A stretch of 64,000 nucleotides of DNA from Ideonella livida (GTDB lineage Bacteria > Pseudomonadota > Gammaproteobacteria > Burkholderiales > Burkholderiaceae_C), in the NCBI RefSeq assembly GCF_010499455.1, contig NZ_JAAGOH010000025.1, positions 1 to 64,000 on the forward strand, given 5' to 3'. A program made the translations under genes and the position numbers. Below the pieces are notes generated by a model. It was not told the DNA's origin and ran no database searches. It worked only from the letters and a program-made list of their open reading frames with translations. Of the stretch, positions 22,677 to 33,392 are shown piece by piece. Every line of letters begins with the position of its first letter. Within the stretch, counting starts at the first letter, position 1.

Positions 22677-23459
22677 TCAACGCACCGCATGCTCGCCTGC
22701 ATCCACGTACAGCGTCTGGCCGGTCATGCCGGTGGCACCAGGCCCCGCCAGGAAGGCGACCAGGGCGCCCACCTCGTCCAGGGTGACCAGGCGACGCAGC
22801 GGCGCCGTGCGGGCGGCAGTGGCCATCAGGCCGTCGAAGTCGGCCAGGCCCGAAGCGGCCCGGGTGGGCATCGGGCCGGGCGAGACGGCGTGGACCCGGA
22901 TGCCCTGCGGCCCGAGCTCGGCCGCCAGGTAGCGCACCAGGGACTCCAGCGCCGCCTTGACCGGGCCCATCAGGCCGTAGTTCGGGACCGCCTCCTCGGC
23001 CCCCAGGTAACTCATGGTCACCAGGGTGCCTTGGCGGGCGGCCAGGTGGGGTTCGGCACACCGGGCCAGCTCGGCAAAGGAATGGCATGAGACCCGCATG
23101 GCCCGCGCAAAGCCCTCGGCCGTGCTGTCGGCCACCCGGCCATGCAACTCGGCCAGGGGGGCGAAGGCGATGGAATGGACCACGAAGTCCAAACCGCCCA
23201 GCTCGGCCGCCGCCGCCTCGACCAGGCCGGCGATGGCCCCCGGCGCCTCGACGTTGCACTCATGCAGGCTGGCCTGCAGCGCCTCGGCCAAGGGACTGAC
23301 CACCGCACGGGCCTTGGCATTGAGGCAACTCAGGGCCAGTCGGGCGCCTTGGGCATGGAGCTGCCGGGCACAGCCCCACGCGATGCTGGCATCGTTGGCC
23401 ACCCCCAACACCAGGCCGCGGCGACCGGCAAGGGGGGGCGGGAAAGGCGTCTGGCTCAT
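22677..23459 (-). CDS. fabI: Enoyl-ACP reductase FabI
   Basis: This 260-aa short-chain dehydrogenase-type reductase performs the last step of fatty-acid elongation, reducing enoyl-ACP with NAD(P)H. FabI hallmarks are present: GVANDASIAWGCA at the nucleotide site, SYLGAEEAVPNYGLMGPVK with the Tyr-x6-Lys catalytic pair and the extra upstream Tyr, and SPGPMPTRAASG in the flexible substrate loop. AGGAG lies about 7 bases before the ATG. Because it is paired with MaoC-Pta, it may be a second FabI serving acyl-CoA or PHB-related metabolism; the main fabI could be elsewhere. A 22-bp palindrome lies 69 bp upstream of its start. Confidence 0.88.
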   Translation of the reverse strand: MSQTPFPPPLAGRRGLVLGVANDASIAWGCARQLHAQGARLALSCLNAKARAVVSPLAEALQASLHECNVEAPGAIAGLVEAAAAELGGLDFVVHSIAFAPLAELHGRVADSTAEGFARAMRVSCHSFAELARCAEPHLAARQGTLVTMSYLGAEEAVPNYGLMGPVKAALESLVRYLAAELGPQGIRVHAVSPGPMPTRAASGLADFDGLMATAARTAPLRRLVTLDEVGALVAFLAGPGATGMTGQTLYVDAGEHAVR

Positions 23460-23527
23460 GAGCGGCTCCTGTCAGGAACCTGCGAACATGCCCGAGTTTT
23501 GTGGTGCCGCCATGAATGCCCGAGCAG

Positions 23528-23549
23528 AACCCAGGGTTAACCCTGGGTT
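23528..23549. promoter_or_regulatory. Perfect 22-bp palindrome upstream of fabI
   Basis: The half AACCCAGGGTT (23528-23538) is followed directly by its exact reverse complement, with no loop. It sits between the DUF805 gene stop and the fabI start (both minus strand). A loop-free perfect palindrome suits a dimeric repressor site better than a terminator; a terminator-like role after the DUF805 gene remains possible. Confidence 0.55.
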
Positions 23550-23569
23550 GAGGGGGATCTCCAAAGCCT

Positions 23570-25111
23570 TCATCGGTTGACCCAGGCGTGGTCAACATGC
23601 ACCAGCACACACTCGGCCGTGTAGGGCTGGCGGGCCTGCTCGCAGTGGTTCCAGGCCACCTCGACGGCCGCCGCCGGCGAGGCCCGGCCACTGGACCACC
23701 CATAGGCCCCCTGCGGCGACACGGCAAACGCGCGGTGACCGGTTTCCAGCAGGTAGTGCTGGCGGAAGGCCTCCGCGGCCTCGGACTTGCCCAGGTAGGC
23801 GTCGATCTCGGCCGCCAGCTGCGGCGGCACGTCGGCAAAGGCGGCCTCGTCGGACTGCTCGGACTGCTGGGGCAGGTCGCGCATAAAACGCTCCAAGGCC
23901 CTCAGCGCCATCTTGCTGCCGATGAGCAGCACGGCCACCAGCACCACGGCGCAGACACGCAGCACGCCCCCATGGCGATCGGCGGGCGGCGGCCCATAGT
24001 CGTTGTCACCTTCGGTGCCAGGCCAGATGGCCAGGGCGAAGCTGAAGATCTGCCCCACCGTGGGCACCAGGGTGAGCAGCAGCCACCACGCCGAGAGGTT
24101 GACGTCGTGCAACCGCAGGGCGGTCATGCGCAGGCCCATGACGCCCACAAGGACCAGCAGCACGGCGTTGAGCAGGAGCATCACGGCCCCGGGCGCCAGG
24201 GCCAGCAGCATCAGCCCGCCCAGCAGCACGGTAATGCTCAGCAAGCCGCCCGCCAGGTAGCTCTTGCGGTTGAGGCGGCCGTCGATATGGCGCCCGAAGA
24301 GGCCGGGCTCCTGGGCGTCCTGCACGGGGGCGGCCCCACCACGGTGGCCGGGCCGCGCTGCGCCCGAGGCCACGGCCTGACGGGCCTCGCGCTCGGCCTG
24401 GCGCTCCTCCTCACGGGCCGCCAGGGCCCGGGCCAGGTCGGTCACGCACTCCTGGCAAAAGGCCTGCATGCGCTGGCGGGTGCCGCATTGGGGGCAGACC
24501 ACCCAGGGCACTCCGGCCTCGGCGGCAGCAGCCGCCGAGGCAGCCACGGCCAAGGGGTCCGGCAGGGGGGCCACGGACTCCTGGGGCGCCAGGGGCACCA
24601 GGGACAAGCCGCTGCTGTCAGGGGCGCTGGCATCGGGCTCGGGTGCCCGGCGGGCCGGTGCCGGCGGCGGCACCTGAGGCAGGCTCGGCAGCGGGGCGAT
24701 GGGCGTGCGGCCCGCCGGCGGCAGGCGCAGCGCCGGCGACTCCACCCGGGCAGGCCGGTGGGCCGGGGGCATGGCGGTCGCGGTGGGAGGCACCCGTCCC
24801 GGCACCGGGACCGGGGCCGGCGCCGGCGCGGATGCCGGCGTGCGCAGGGCGGCCCCACCCGATGCCGGCACTGCCTCGGCGTGGGCCGGCTGGACCCGCA
24901 GCACCGCACCGCGCTGGGCGAAACGGTTCACCCAGGCCGCCACTTCTGCAGAGGGCACCGCGCGCTTGATGACGACAGGGCGGCCGGAAAACATCTGGTC
25001 CAGCCGCGGGGTGTCCAACTGCAGCCAGGCGCCCAGACGCTCACGCACCGCCTCGGGCGTGGCACCCGGCATCAGTTCTCCGGCAAACACCAGCCGCATC
25101 GGCGCATCCAT
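23570..25111 (-). CDS. DUF805 membrane protein with zinc ribbon
   Basis: This is a 513-aa multi-domain protein of unknown role. Residues 1-80 form a small alpha/beta domain (RLVFAGELMPGATPEAV, FSGRPVVIKRAV). A Pro/Ala-rich linker follows, then a zinc ribbon CPQCGTRQRMQAFCQEC near residue 210. The DUF805 region (about 260-375) has four predicted membrane helices, with RLNRKSYL at its start and ALRLHDVNLSAWW inside, and one more helix follows at about 390. A C-terminal extracytoplasmic domain of about 110 residues ends HVDHAWVNR. The ATG at 25111 is preferred because GGAGAG precedes it and homologues begin near here; an in-frame start 29 codons upstream is less likely. Confidence 0.8.
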   Translation of the reverse strand: MDAPMRLVFAGELMPGATPEAVRERLGAWLQLDTPRLDQMFSGRPVVIKRAVPSAEVAAWVNRFAQRGAVLRVQPAHAEAVPASGGAALRTPASAPAPAPVPVPGRVPPTATAMPPAHRPARVESPALRLPPAGRTPIAPLPSLPQVPPPAPARRAPEPDASAPDSSGLSLVPLAPQESVAPLPDPLAVAASAAAAAEAGVPWVVCPQCGTRQRMQAFCQECVTDLARALAAREEERQAEREARQAVASGAARPGHRGGAAPVQDAQEPGLFGRHIDGRLNRKSYLAGGLLSITVLLGGLMLLALAPGAVMLLLNAVLLVLVGVMGLRMTALRLHDVNLSAWWLLLTLVPTVGQIFSFALAIWPGTEGDNDYGPPPADRHGGVLRVCAVVLVAVLLIGSKMALRALERFMRDLPQQSEQSDEAAFADVPPQLAAEIDAYLGKSEAAEAFRQHYLLETGHRAFAVSPQGAYGWSSGRASPAAAVEVAWNHCEQARQPYTAECVLVHVDHAWVNR

Positions 25112-25344
25112 CACCCGCTCTCCCTCGTCCAGTCCCTTGAGATGGTCCAGACGGGTCGGTGCAGGGCACGGCGCGCCTGGGCAGGCGCGCTCCGGCATGG
25201 CCAGGGACGCGCGTGCGGGCGAGAGCCTAACGAGCCAGAAGCGATGGCGTCGCCCGTACCCGGCCGGCCGGAGGGGTCTGGGGGCCGGACGGCCGCGCCT
25301 GAAAGCCGGGCGGCCAGGCGCTGCAGGCGGAAGCCAGGGGCCGC

Positions 25345-26088
25345 TCAGGCCTCGGCGGCGTCGCGGCGCAGGGCGTCCAGCAGCACGTCCATATGGATGA
25401 GCGCATGCTTCTGGTCAGGGGCTTCCAGCACACCCTCACGCTTGAGCTGGGCCAGGGTGCGGCTGGCGGTCTCGATGGTCATGTCCAGCATGGCACTCAT
25501 CTCCAGGCGCGAGGGCAGCCACACGGCCTGGCCATCGGCGTATTCGCTCAGCTTGAGCAGCAGGCGCAGCATGCGGTGGCGGGCGGGACCGGCGCACAGC
25601 TCGGTGAGCCATTCGTCGGCGTCGTCCAGGGCACGCTGCCAGCGGCGCATCATGTCGCGGGCCAGTTCCACCTGGTCACGGGTGAGCTCGTCGACCAGGC
25701 TGCGCGGCAGGCGGCAGACCTCGACCTCGGTGCAGGCCACCGCGTCGGCGGCATAGGACTGGCCCAGCATGGCCTCCATGCCCAGGGTGTCGCCCCGCCC
25801 GCCCAGGCGCAGGATGCGGCGCTCGCCGCGTTCATTGAGGCGCTCCAGCCGCACCACACCGCTGCGCACGGTGTAGGCCGCCTGGCCAGGCGCCTGGGCG
25901 CTGTAGAGCAGTTGGCCGGGGGCCAGGCGGATGGTGGCGATCTGGACGTGGATCTGGTCCAGGGCCGTCAGGTCCAGGGCGCCGAAGAGGGCGTGCTTGC
26001 GGATGCCGCACTCGGCACAGACCCGCGCCTGCGGGTTGAACAGGGCCGGCGTGCCGGCGAGCAGGGGAATGACGTTGGCAGCGGACAT
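25345..26088 (-). CDS. Crp/Fnr-family transcriptional regulator
   Basis: This 247-aa DNA-binding regulator has a cyclic-nucleotide-fold sensor (about residues 40-140), a dimerisation helix, and a C-terminal winged helix (LEMSAMLDMTIETASRTLAQLKREG). The N-terminus has CAECGIRKHALFG, resembling FNR proteins, but the third cysteine of the FNR C-x2-C-x5-C cluster motif is Ala; two further cysteines lie near residue 120 (VACTEVEVC). An FNR-type 4Fe-4S cluster is therefore doubtful, and the signal could be redox, heme or something else. The ATG at 26088 was chosen over one six codons upstream because it aligns with the usual short N-terminus. Confidence 0.87.
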   Translation of the reverse strand: MSAANVIPLLAGTPALFNPQARVCAECGIRKHALFGALDLTALDQIHVQIATIRLAPGQLLYSAQAPGQAAYTVRSGVVRLERLNERGERRILRLGGRGDTLGMEAMLGQSYAADAVACTEVEVCRLPRSLVDELTRDQVELARDMMRRWQRALDDADEWLTELCAGPARHRMLRLLLKLSEYADGQAVWLPSRLEMSAMLDMTIETASRTLAQLKREGVLEAPDQKHALIHMDVLLDALRRDAAEA

Positions 26089-26258
26089 GGCGCGGCCAGT
26101 ATGCACAAACGCCCTGGGGGTCGCCGCGCTCCGGGCGACAGCCCGGGAAGCGGTCAGGGACTCCGCCCAACCTGGCGTGCCACCGGGGCCGCCCCCAGAC
26201 GGGCACGGGCGCCAAGGCGCCCGTGCGGGAGGGGGACGGCGGGCGGCCCCGCAGGACC

Positions 26259-26426
26259 TCAGCGCTTCTGGTCGGCCTTCTGCAGGCGCTGGGCAGCGCG
26301 GCGGTCGGCCCCGAACAGGGCGCCCGACCAGAAGGGCTCGAACTTCTGCCCCTTGTCGGACAGGCGCTCGGCGGCCTGGCGTTCAAAGCGGGCGGGCATC
26401 TTGTTGAACACGGCGGATTTCTGCAT
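26259..26426 (-). CDS. Small basic conserved-looking protein, 55 aa
   Basis: This short gene runs from ATG 26426 to TGA 26259. GGAG lies 8 bases before the start. The product begins MQKSAVFNKMPARFERQAAE and ends ADRRAAQRLQKADQKR. It is charged, with alternating Arg/Lys and Ala/Gln suggesting helix, and has a central WSGALFG. It has no membrane segment or cysteine. I do not recognise the family. The strong ribosome site, normal codon use and isolated position between fnr-like and uvrA support a real gene. A run of eight A (minus strand, 26541-26534) lies about 110 bp upstream and could be part of its promoter. Confidence 0.65.
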   Translation of the reverse strand: MQKSAVFNKMPARFERQAAERLSDKGQKFEPFWSGALFGADRRAAQRLQKADQKR

Positions 26427-26672
26427 GGCGGCAACTCCAGATCAGGTCGGCGTCTCTTGTGTCGGGGTCAGGTGATGGGCGCCGTGAGCAGACAACGCCG
26501 GCCGATGGCGGCCGGATGACAGACCGGTTCACATTTTTTTTACCCCCTGGCGCCGGGGCGTCCAACGCCGTGGCGGGCACCTGGCGTCTGGCGGGCCGCG
26601 GGGCGGGCTGGCTATCATGACCGGTTGGCCCTTTGCGGCGTTTCGCCGGCCCTGCGCCCTTCCCCTCCTGCC

Positions 26673-29558
<2,886 letters not shown>

Positions 29559-29587
29559 CCGCTCCCCCCACCGCCTGAGACCCCCCC

Positions 29588-30226
29588 ATGCTGCGCTACC
29601 ACACCGTGCCGGTCACCGGCTTCCAGCAGAACGCCTCCCTGCTCTGGTGCGACCAGACCCAGGAAGGCGTGATCGTCGATCCCGGCGGCGACCTGCCGCG
29701 CCTGAAGGCCGAGGTGGCGCGGCTGGGCATCCGGCTGGTGGCGCTGTGGCTGACCCATGCCCACATCGACCACGCCGGCGGCACCGGCACCCTGGCACGC
29801 GAGCTGGGCCTGCCCATCATCGGTCCGCACCCCGGCGACCAGTTCTGGATCGACGGCCTGCCGCAGCAGAGCCAGATGTTCGGCTTTCCACCGGCCGAGG
29901 CCTTCACGCCCACCCGCTGGCTGGCCGACGGCGACGTGCTGCAGCTGGGCCAGTCCACGGTGACGGTGCGCCACACCCCGGGGCACACCCCCGGGCATGT
30001 GGTGTTCCATGCCGCCGAGATCCAGCGCTGCTTCGTGGGCGACGTGCTGTTCGCCGGCTCCATCGGCCGCACCGACTTCCCCGGCGGCGACCACGACACC
30101 CTGATCGACAGCATCACCCAGCGCCTGTGGCCCATGGGCAATGAAACGGTGTTCATCCCCGGACACGGCCCGGAGAGCAGCTTCGGCGTCGAGCGCCGGC
30201 AGAACCCCTACGTGCGCGGCACCTGA
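29588..30226 (+). CDS. Metallo-beta-lactamase-fold hydrolase (glyoxalase II-like)
   Basis: This 212-aa single-domain protein has the metal-binding motif THAHIDHAGG (about residues 56-65), a second histidine motif GHTPGHVVF, and GDVLFAGSIGRTDFPGGD with the bridging Asp. The C-terminal GHGPES supplies the last His. This pattern fits the short GloB-like/YcbL-type group that hydrolyses thioesters such as S-lactoylglutathione, but substrate cannot be set from sequence. It starts 29 bp after uvrA, so it is probably co-transcribed with it. Confidence 0.9.
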   Translation: MLRYHTVPVTGFQQNASLLWCDQTQEGVIVDPGGDLPRLKAEVARLGIRLVALWLTHAHIDHAGGTGTLARELGLPIIGPHPGDQFWIDGLPQQSQMFGFPPAEAFTPTRWLADGDVLQLGQSTVTVRHTPGHTPGHVVFHAAEIQRCFVGDVLFAGSIGRTDFPGGDHDTLIDSITQRLWPMGNETVFIPGHGPESSFGVERRQNPYVRGT

Positions 30227-30257
30227 CGCCCCGTGGCGCGGCGCCGGATGCCGTCGA

Positions 30258-31214
30258 TCAGACCGGCGGCTGGTAGCGCTGCGTCGGCCGCGCGGCCTTG
30301 GCGTACAGCCCGTTGACCTTGGGCAGGTGGCTCTGGATCTCCTGGATCCGGGTCTTGCTGGCGGGGTGGGTGGAGAGGAACTCCGGCGGCGCCCCTTCGC
30401 TGGCTTTCATCATCTTCTGCCAGAGCGTCACGCCTGAGGCCGGGTCGTAACCGGCGCGGGCGGCCAACTCCATGCCCACCAGGTCGGCCTCGGACTCGTC
30501 CTCGCGGCTGAACTTCAGCGACAGCAGCTGCGCGCCCATGCTCAGCGCCGCATCCCCCAGGTTGCCCAGGCCCAGCAGCGAACTCAGCAGCCCGGCACCG
30601 GCCCGCGTGGCCGCCGACTTGCCCATGCGCTCACGGGCATGCTCGCGCAGGGCGTGGGCCATCTCGTGGCCCATGATCATGGCCACCTCGTCGTCGCTGA
30701 GCTGCAGGCGCTGCAGGATGCCGAAGTAGAAGGCAATCTTGCCGCCGGGCATGCAGAAGGCGTTGAGCTCCTTGGAGCCAAACAGCTGCACCTCCCACTT
30801 CCAGGCCGAGGCCCGGTTGTTCCAGGGCTGGGTGTAGGGAATGAGCCGCTGGGCAATGGCGCGCAGGCGCAGCACCTGGGGATGGTCGTCCGGGGCCAGG
30901 GCCCGCTTGCCGGCGGCCTCCTGCTTCATCTGGGTGAACTGCTGCTGCGCCGCCTGTTCCACCTCCTCGGCCGACACCAGCTTGGCAAAGCGCGAGGTGC
31001 TGCCCACCTCACCGCGCACCCCCTCCTCGGCGGCCAGGGCGCTCAGCGGCGCCAGGCCCCAGGCCCCGGCCACCGCCAGGCTGGCGCCGGCACCCAGCCG
31101 GCGGCGATGCCGGTCCACCGGCTGGTGGCAGGCGCAGGTGGCGGCACGCCGCGCCTGGACCAGCGGCGGCAGGGCGAGCTCGGCATCGGTGTGGAACGCA
31201 GGGCACGAGGTCAT
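30258..31214 (-). CDS. M48-family metallopeptidase, exported
   Basis: This 318-aa zinc peptidase has the zinc motif MGHEMAHALREH and the third ligand Glu in EDESEADLVGMEL. SLKFSREDE and YDPASGVTLWQKM are typical of periplasmic M48 proteins (BepA/LoiP-like) involved in outer-membrane quality control. The N-terminus is odd: about 32 residues, including CAC, precede DRHRRRLGAGASLAVAG...SALA, which looks like a signal peptide with a twin-Arg-like n-region. A GTG at 31118 would begin right at that signal and give 286 aa, so the true start is uncertain. ampG lies 59 bp upstream on the same strand. Confidence 0.85.
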   Translation of the reverse strand: MTSCPAFHTDAELALPPLVQARRAATCACHQPVDRHRRRLGAGASLAVAGAWGLAPLSALAAEEGVRGEVGSTSRFAKLVSAEEVEQAAQQQFTQMKQEAAGKRALAPDDHPQVLRLRAIAQRLIPYTQPWNNRASAWKWEVQLFGSKELNAFCMPGGKIAFYFGILQRLQLSDDEVAMIMGHEMAHALREHARERMGKSAATRAGAGLLSSLLGLGNLGDAALSMGAQLLSLKFSREDESEADLVGMELAARAGYDPASGVTLWQKMMKASEGAPPEFLSTHPASKTRIQEIQSHLPKVNGLYAKAARPTQRYQPPV

Positions 31215-31273
31215 GGTGATCCGGTCAAGGCTGGGGAACAGGTCCACATTCTGGCAAGGGTGGCGGCCAGGCG

Positions 31274-32857
31274 TCAGCCGGTGGGCAGCTCTAGGGCGCG
31301 GATCTCGGCCCGCAGACGCCAGAGCAGCCACAGGGCCGGCGTCGCCATGGCGGTGGACAGCACAAAGAACGCCGGCCAGCCCATGGCGGTGGACAGCACC
31401 CCGGCCAGCGGCCCCACCCAGACCCGGCCGATGGCCGAGAGCGCGCTCAACAAGGCGAACTGGGTGGCGCTGAAGCGCTGGCTGGTCAGGCTCATCAGGA
31501 AAGCCACGAAGGCCGCGGTGCCCATGCCCCCGCTCAGGTTGTCCAGGGCCACCACCGCCAGCAAGCCGGGGTCCACCGGGGTGGGCTGGGTCAGGCGCAG
31601 CACGCCCCAGTCAAAGGCCGGGATCAGCAGCGCCGCCTCGGCCGAGCGGCCGGCCACCGCCAGCCACCAGAAGCCCAGGTTGCTGAACATCTGCAACAGG
31701 CCGAAGGCCATGAGCGCGCGCCACAGCCCCAGGCGCAGCATGAGGGCGCCGCCCAGCAGAGCACCGGCCACCGTCAGCCACAGGCCGATCAGCTTGTTGA
31801 CCAGGCCCACCTCGGCCGAGGTGAAGCCCACGCCCTGCAGCAGAAAAGGCGTCATCAGCGACACCGCGAAGGCATCGCCCAGCTTGTAGAGCACCACCAG
31901 GCCCAGGAAGGCCACCGCCCCGGGCTGCTGCAGGTAACTGCCCAGGCCGTTGAGCAGGGTGTCAAAGCCCGCGCGGCGCGCCGCCCAGGCCGCCAGCGGC
32001 AGTGTGGCCGCCAGGCCCAGCAGCAGCGCCAGCAGGTCGGCCCAACGCTGGGCCAGGGGACTGAGCGCCGCGCGCCCGGCCCAGCCGCCCCCCAGGGCGG
32101 CCACCGCCAGCGGATCCAGCACATGGCGGGTGAACAGGTAGCCGGCGGCCGCGCTCAGCAGCACGGCGACGAAGCCCTGCAGGTCGCGTCGGGCCGGGGG
32201 CCTCGGCCCCTGCGGCCGGGGCAGCCGCGGCAGGATCAGCGCACTGAGCACCGCGGCACCGGCCATCAAGGCGGCGCAGAAGCGGTAGACCTCCGGCCAG
32301 GTCCACCCCCCGCCCTGGGCGACATCGGTCCAGATCAGGGTGACGCCACCGGAGAGCACCATGGCCAGCCGGTAGCCCATGACATTGAGCGAGGAGCCCA
32401 GTCCGCGCTCACGCGGCGGCAGCAGGTCGGTGCGGTAGGCGTCACAGGCCACGTCCTGTGACGCCGAGAGGAAGGCCACCCCCAGCGCCAGCCAGGGCAG
32501 GGCACCCAGGCCCTGGGCCGGGTCCTGCCGGGACAGGCCCCACAGGCCGGCGGCCAGCAGCAGCTGGCTGAGCACCAGCCAGCCCTGCCGCCGCCCCAGG
32601 CCCGGCAGGTCGAAGCGGTCCATCAGCGGCGCCCACAGGAACTTGAAGGTATAGGGCAGGCCCACCAGCGAGAGGAAGCCGATCGTCGCCAGGTCCACCC
32701 CGCTCACGCTCAGCCAGGCCTGCAAGGCCTGCCCGGTGAGCGCCAACGGCAGTCCCGAGGCCAGCCCCAGCAGGATCACCACCCCGGCGCGGTGCAGGGC
32801 CCCGAGGGGGGAACGGGGGGCCGCCGCGGGGCCGTCGGGGGGGGAGGTGAGGTGCAT
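31274..32857 (-). CDS. ampG: AmpG-family muropeptide permease
   Basis: This 527-aa major-facilitator transporter has about 12-14 membrane helices. Family blocks include GLASGLPLALTGQALQAWL, LPYTFKFLWAPLMDRF, FLSASQDVACDAYRTDLL and ERGLGSSLNVMGYRLA. AmpG imports anhydro-muropeptides released from peptidoglycan for recycling; this fits the nearby cell-envelope genes, and in some species it influences beta-lactamase induction. No Shine-Dalgarno is evident. Codons 5-7 lie in a run of eight C (32844-32837), a possible slippage site. The M48 peptidase follows on the same strand. Confidence 0.92.
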   Translation of the reverse strand: MHLTSPPDGPAAAPRSPLGALHRAGVVILLGLASGLPLALTGQALQAWLSVSGVDLATIGFLSLVGLPYTFKFLWAPLMDRFDLPGLGRRQGWLVLSQLLLAAGLWGLSRQDPAQGLGALPWLALGVAFLSASQDVACDAYRTDLLPPRERGLGSSLNVMGYRLAMVLSGGVTLIWTDVAQGGGWTWPEVYRFCAALMAGAAVLSALILPRLPRPQGPRPPARRDLQGFVAVLLSAAAGYLFTRHVLDPLAVAALGGGWAGRAALSPLAQRWADLLALLLGLAATLPLAAWAARRAGFDTLLNGLGSYLQQPGAVAFLGLVVLYKLGDAFAVSLMTPFLLQGVGFTSAEVGLVNKLIGLWLTVAGALLGGALMLRLGLWRALMAFGLLQMFSNLGFWWLAVAGRSAEAALLIPAFDWGVLRLTQPTPVDPGLLAVVALDNLSGGMGTAAFVAFLMSLTSQRFSATQFALLSALSAIGRVWVGPLAGVLSTAMGWPAFFVLSTAMATPALWLLWRLRAEIRALELPTG

Positions 32858-33035
32858 CGGGAAATTCTAGGAGCGCCACCCGCTGCCGCCGGCCCGCGCC
32901 TCATGGGGGGCGCCAGGCCCGCAAAGGCCGCGGTTGTGGCCTAATTGAGGGTTTTGATTGGGTGGCTGTCCGCGCCTGCGTGGCGGGCGACCCGCCTCAC
33001 CCGCCTCACAGCAACCGCTCGACAGGAGAAACACC

Positions 33036-33200
33036 ATGGGCAACAAGATCGTCACCGAAGCCGACCGCAAGGCCACCCCGCGTCCCGGCGCCGCCAAGGG
33101 CTCCGCCTTCACGGCCCCCACCGGCCAGCGCTGCAGCCTGGAGCGCGGTTCGCACACCCGCTCCAAGAAGAACCCGGGCAAGCGCCCGCACCAGGGCTGA
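33036..33200 (+). CDS. Small basic protein, 54 aa
   Basis: The gene begins MGNKIVTEADRKATPRPG and ends RSKKNPGKRPHQG, with AGGAG 8-9 bases before the ATG. The product is rich in Lys, Arg, Pro and Gly, with one Cys and no hydrophobic segment, as in small ribosome- or nucleic-acid-binding proteins. I do not recognise the family and did not find the bTHX ribosomal motif. It lies divergent from ampG behind an AT-richer stretch (32934-32962) that may hold its promoter. Confidence 0.65.
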   Translation: MGNKIVTEADRKATPRPGAAKGSAFTAPTGQRCSLERGSHTRSKKNPGKRPHQG

Positions 33201-33392
33201 TTCCCGGCGCCGTCAGGCGCCGCAGCTCCCAGCCGGCCCGGGCGGGCTGGCCTGACGCCCCCGCACCGGGGACACCAGGCCAGACGCCCGGGCCGCTGGC
33301 ATTCTGGCGTCGCCTGGCCGGTCCGGGCCCCGTGCGCCCTGTCTGCGCGATGACCACGCGCCCCCGATGTCACCACAGCCCCCTGCCACGCC

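Noticed and set aside
26504-26541. Hairpin plus eight T as an intrinsic terminator
   Set aside because: The CCGGCC/GGCCGG stem ends 18 bases before the T-run, and no plus-strand gene upstream needs termination there. The A/T run is more likely part of a promoter.
26427-26672. LexA (SOS) box upstream of uvrA
   Set aside because: uvrA is SOS-controlled in many bacteria, so I looked for CTGT-N8-ACAG, but no convincing match is present.
33036-33200. Ribosomal protein bTHX for the 54-aa basic product
   Set aside because: The composition is similar, but the conserved GKGD...RGKI...YGK pattern of bTHX is missing.
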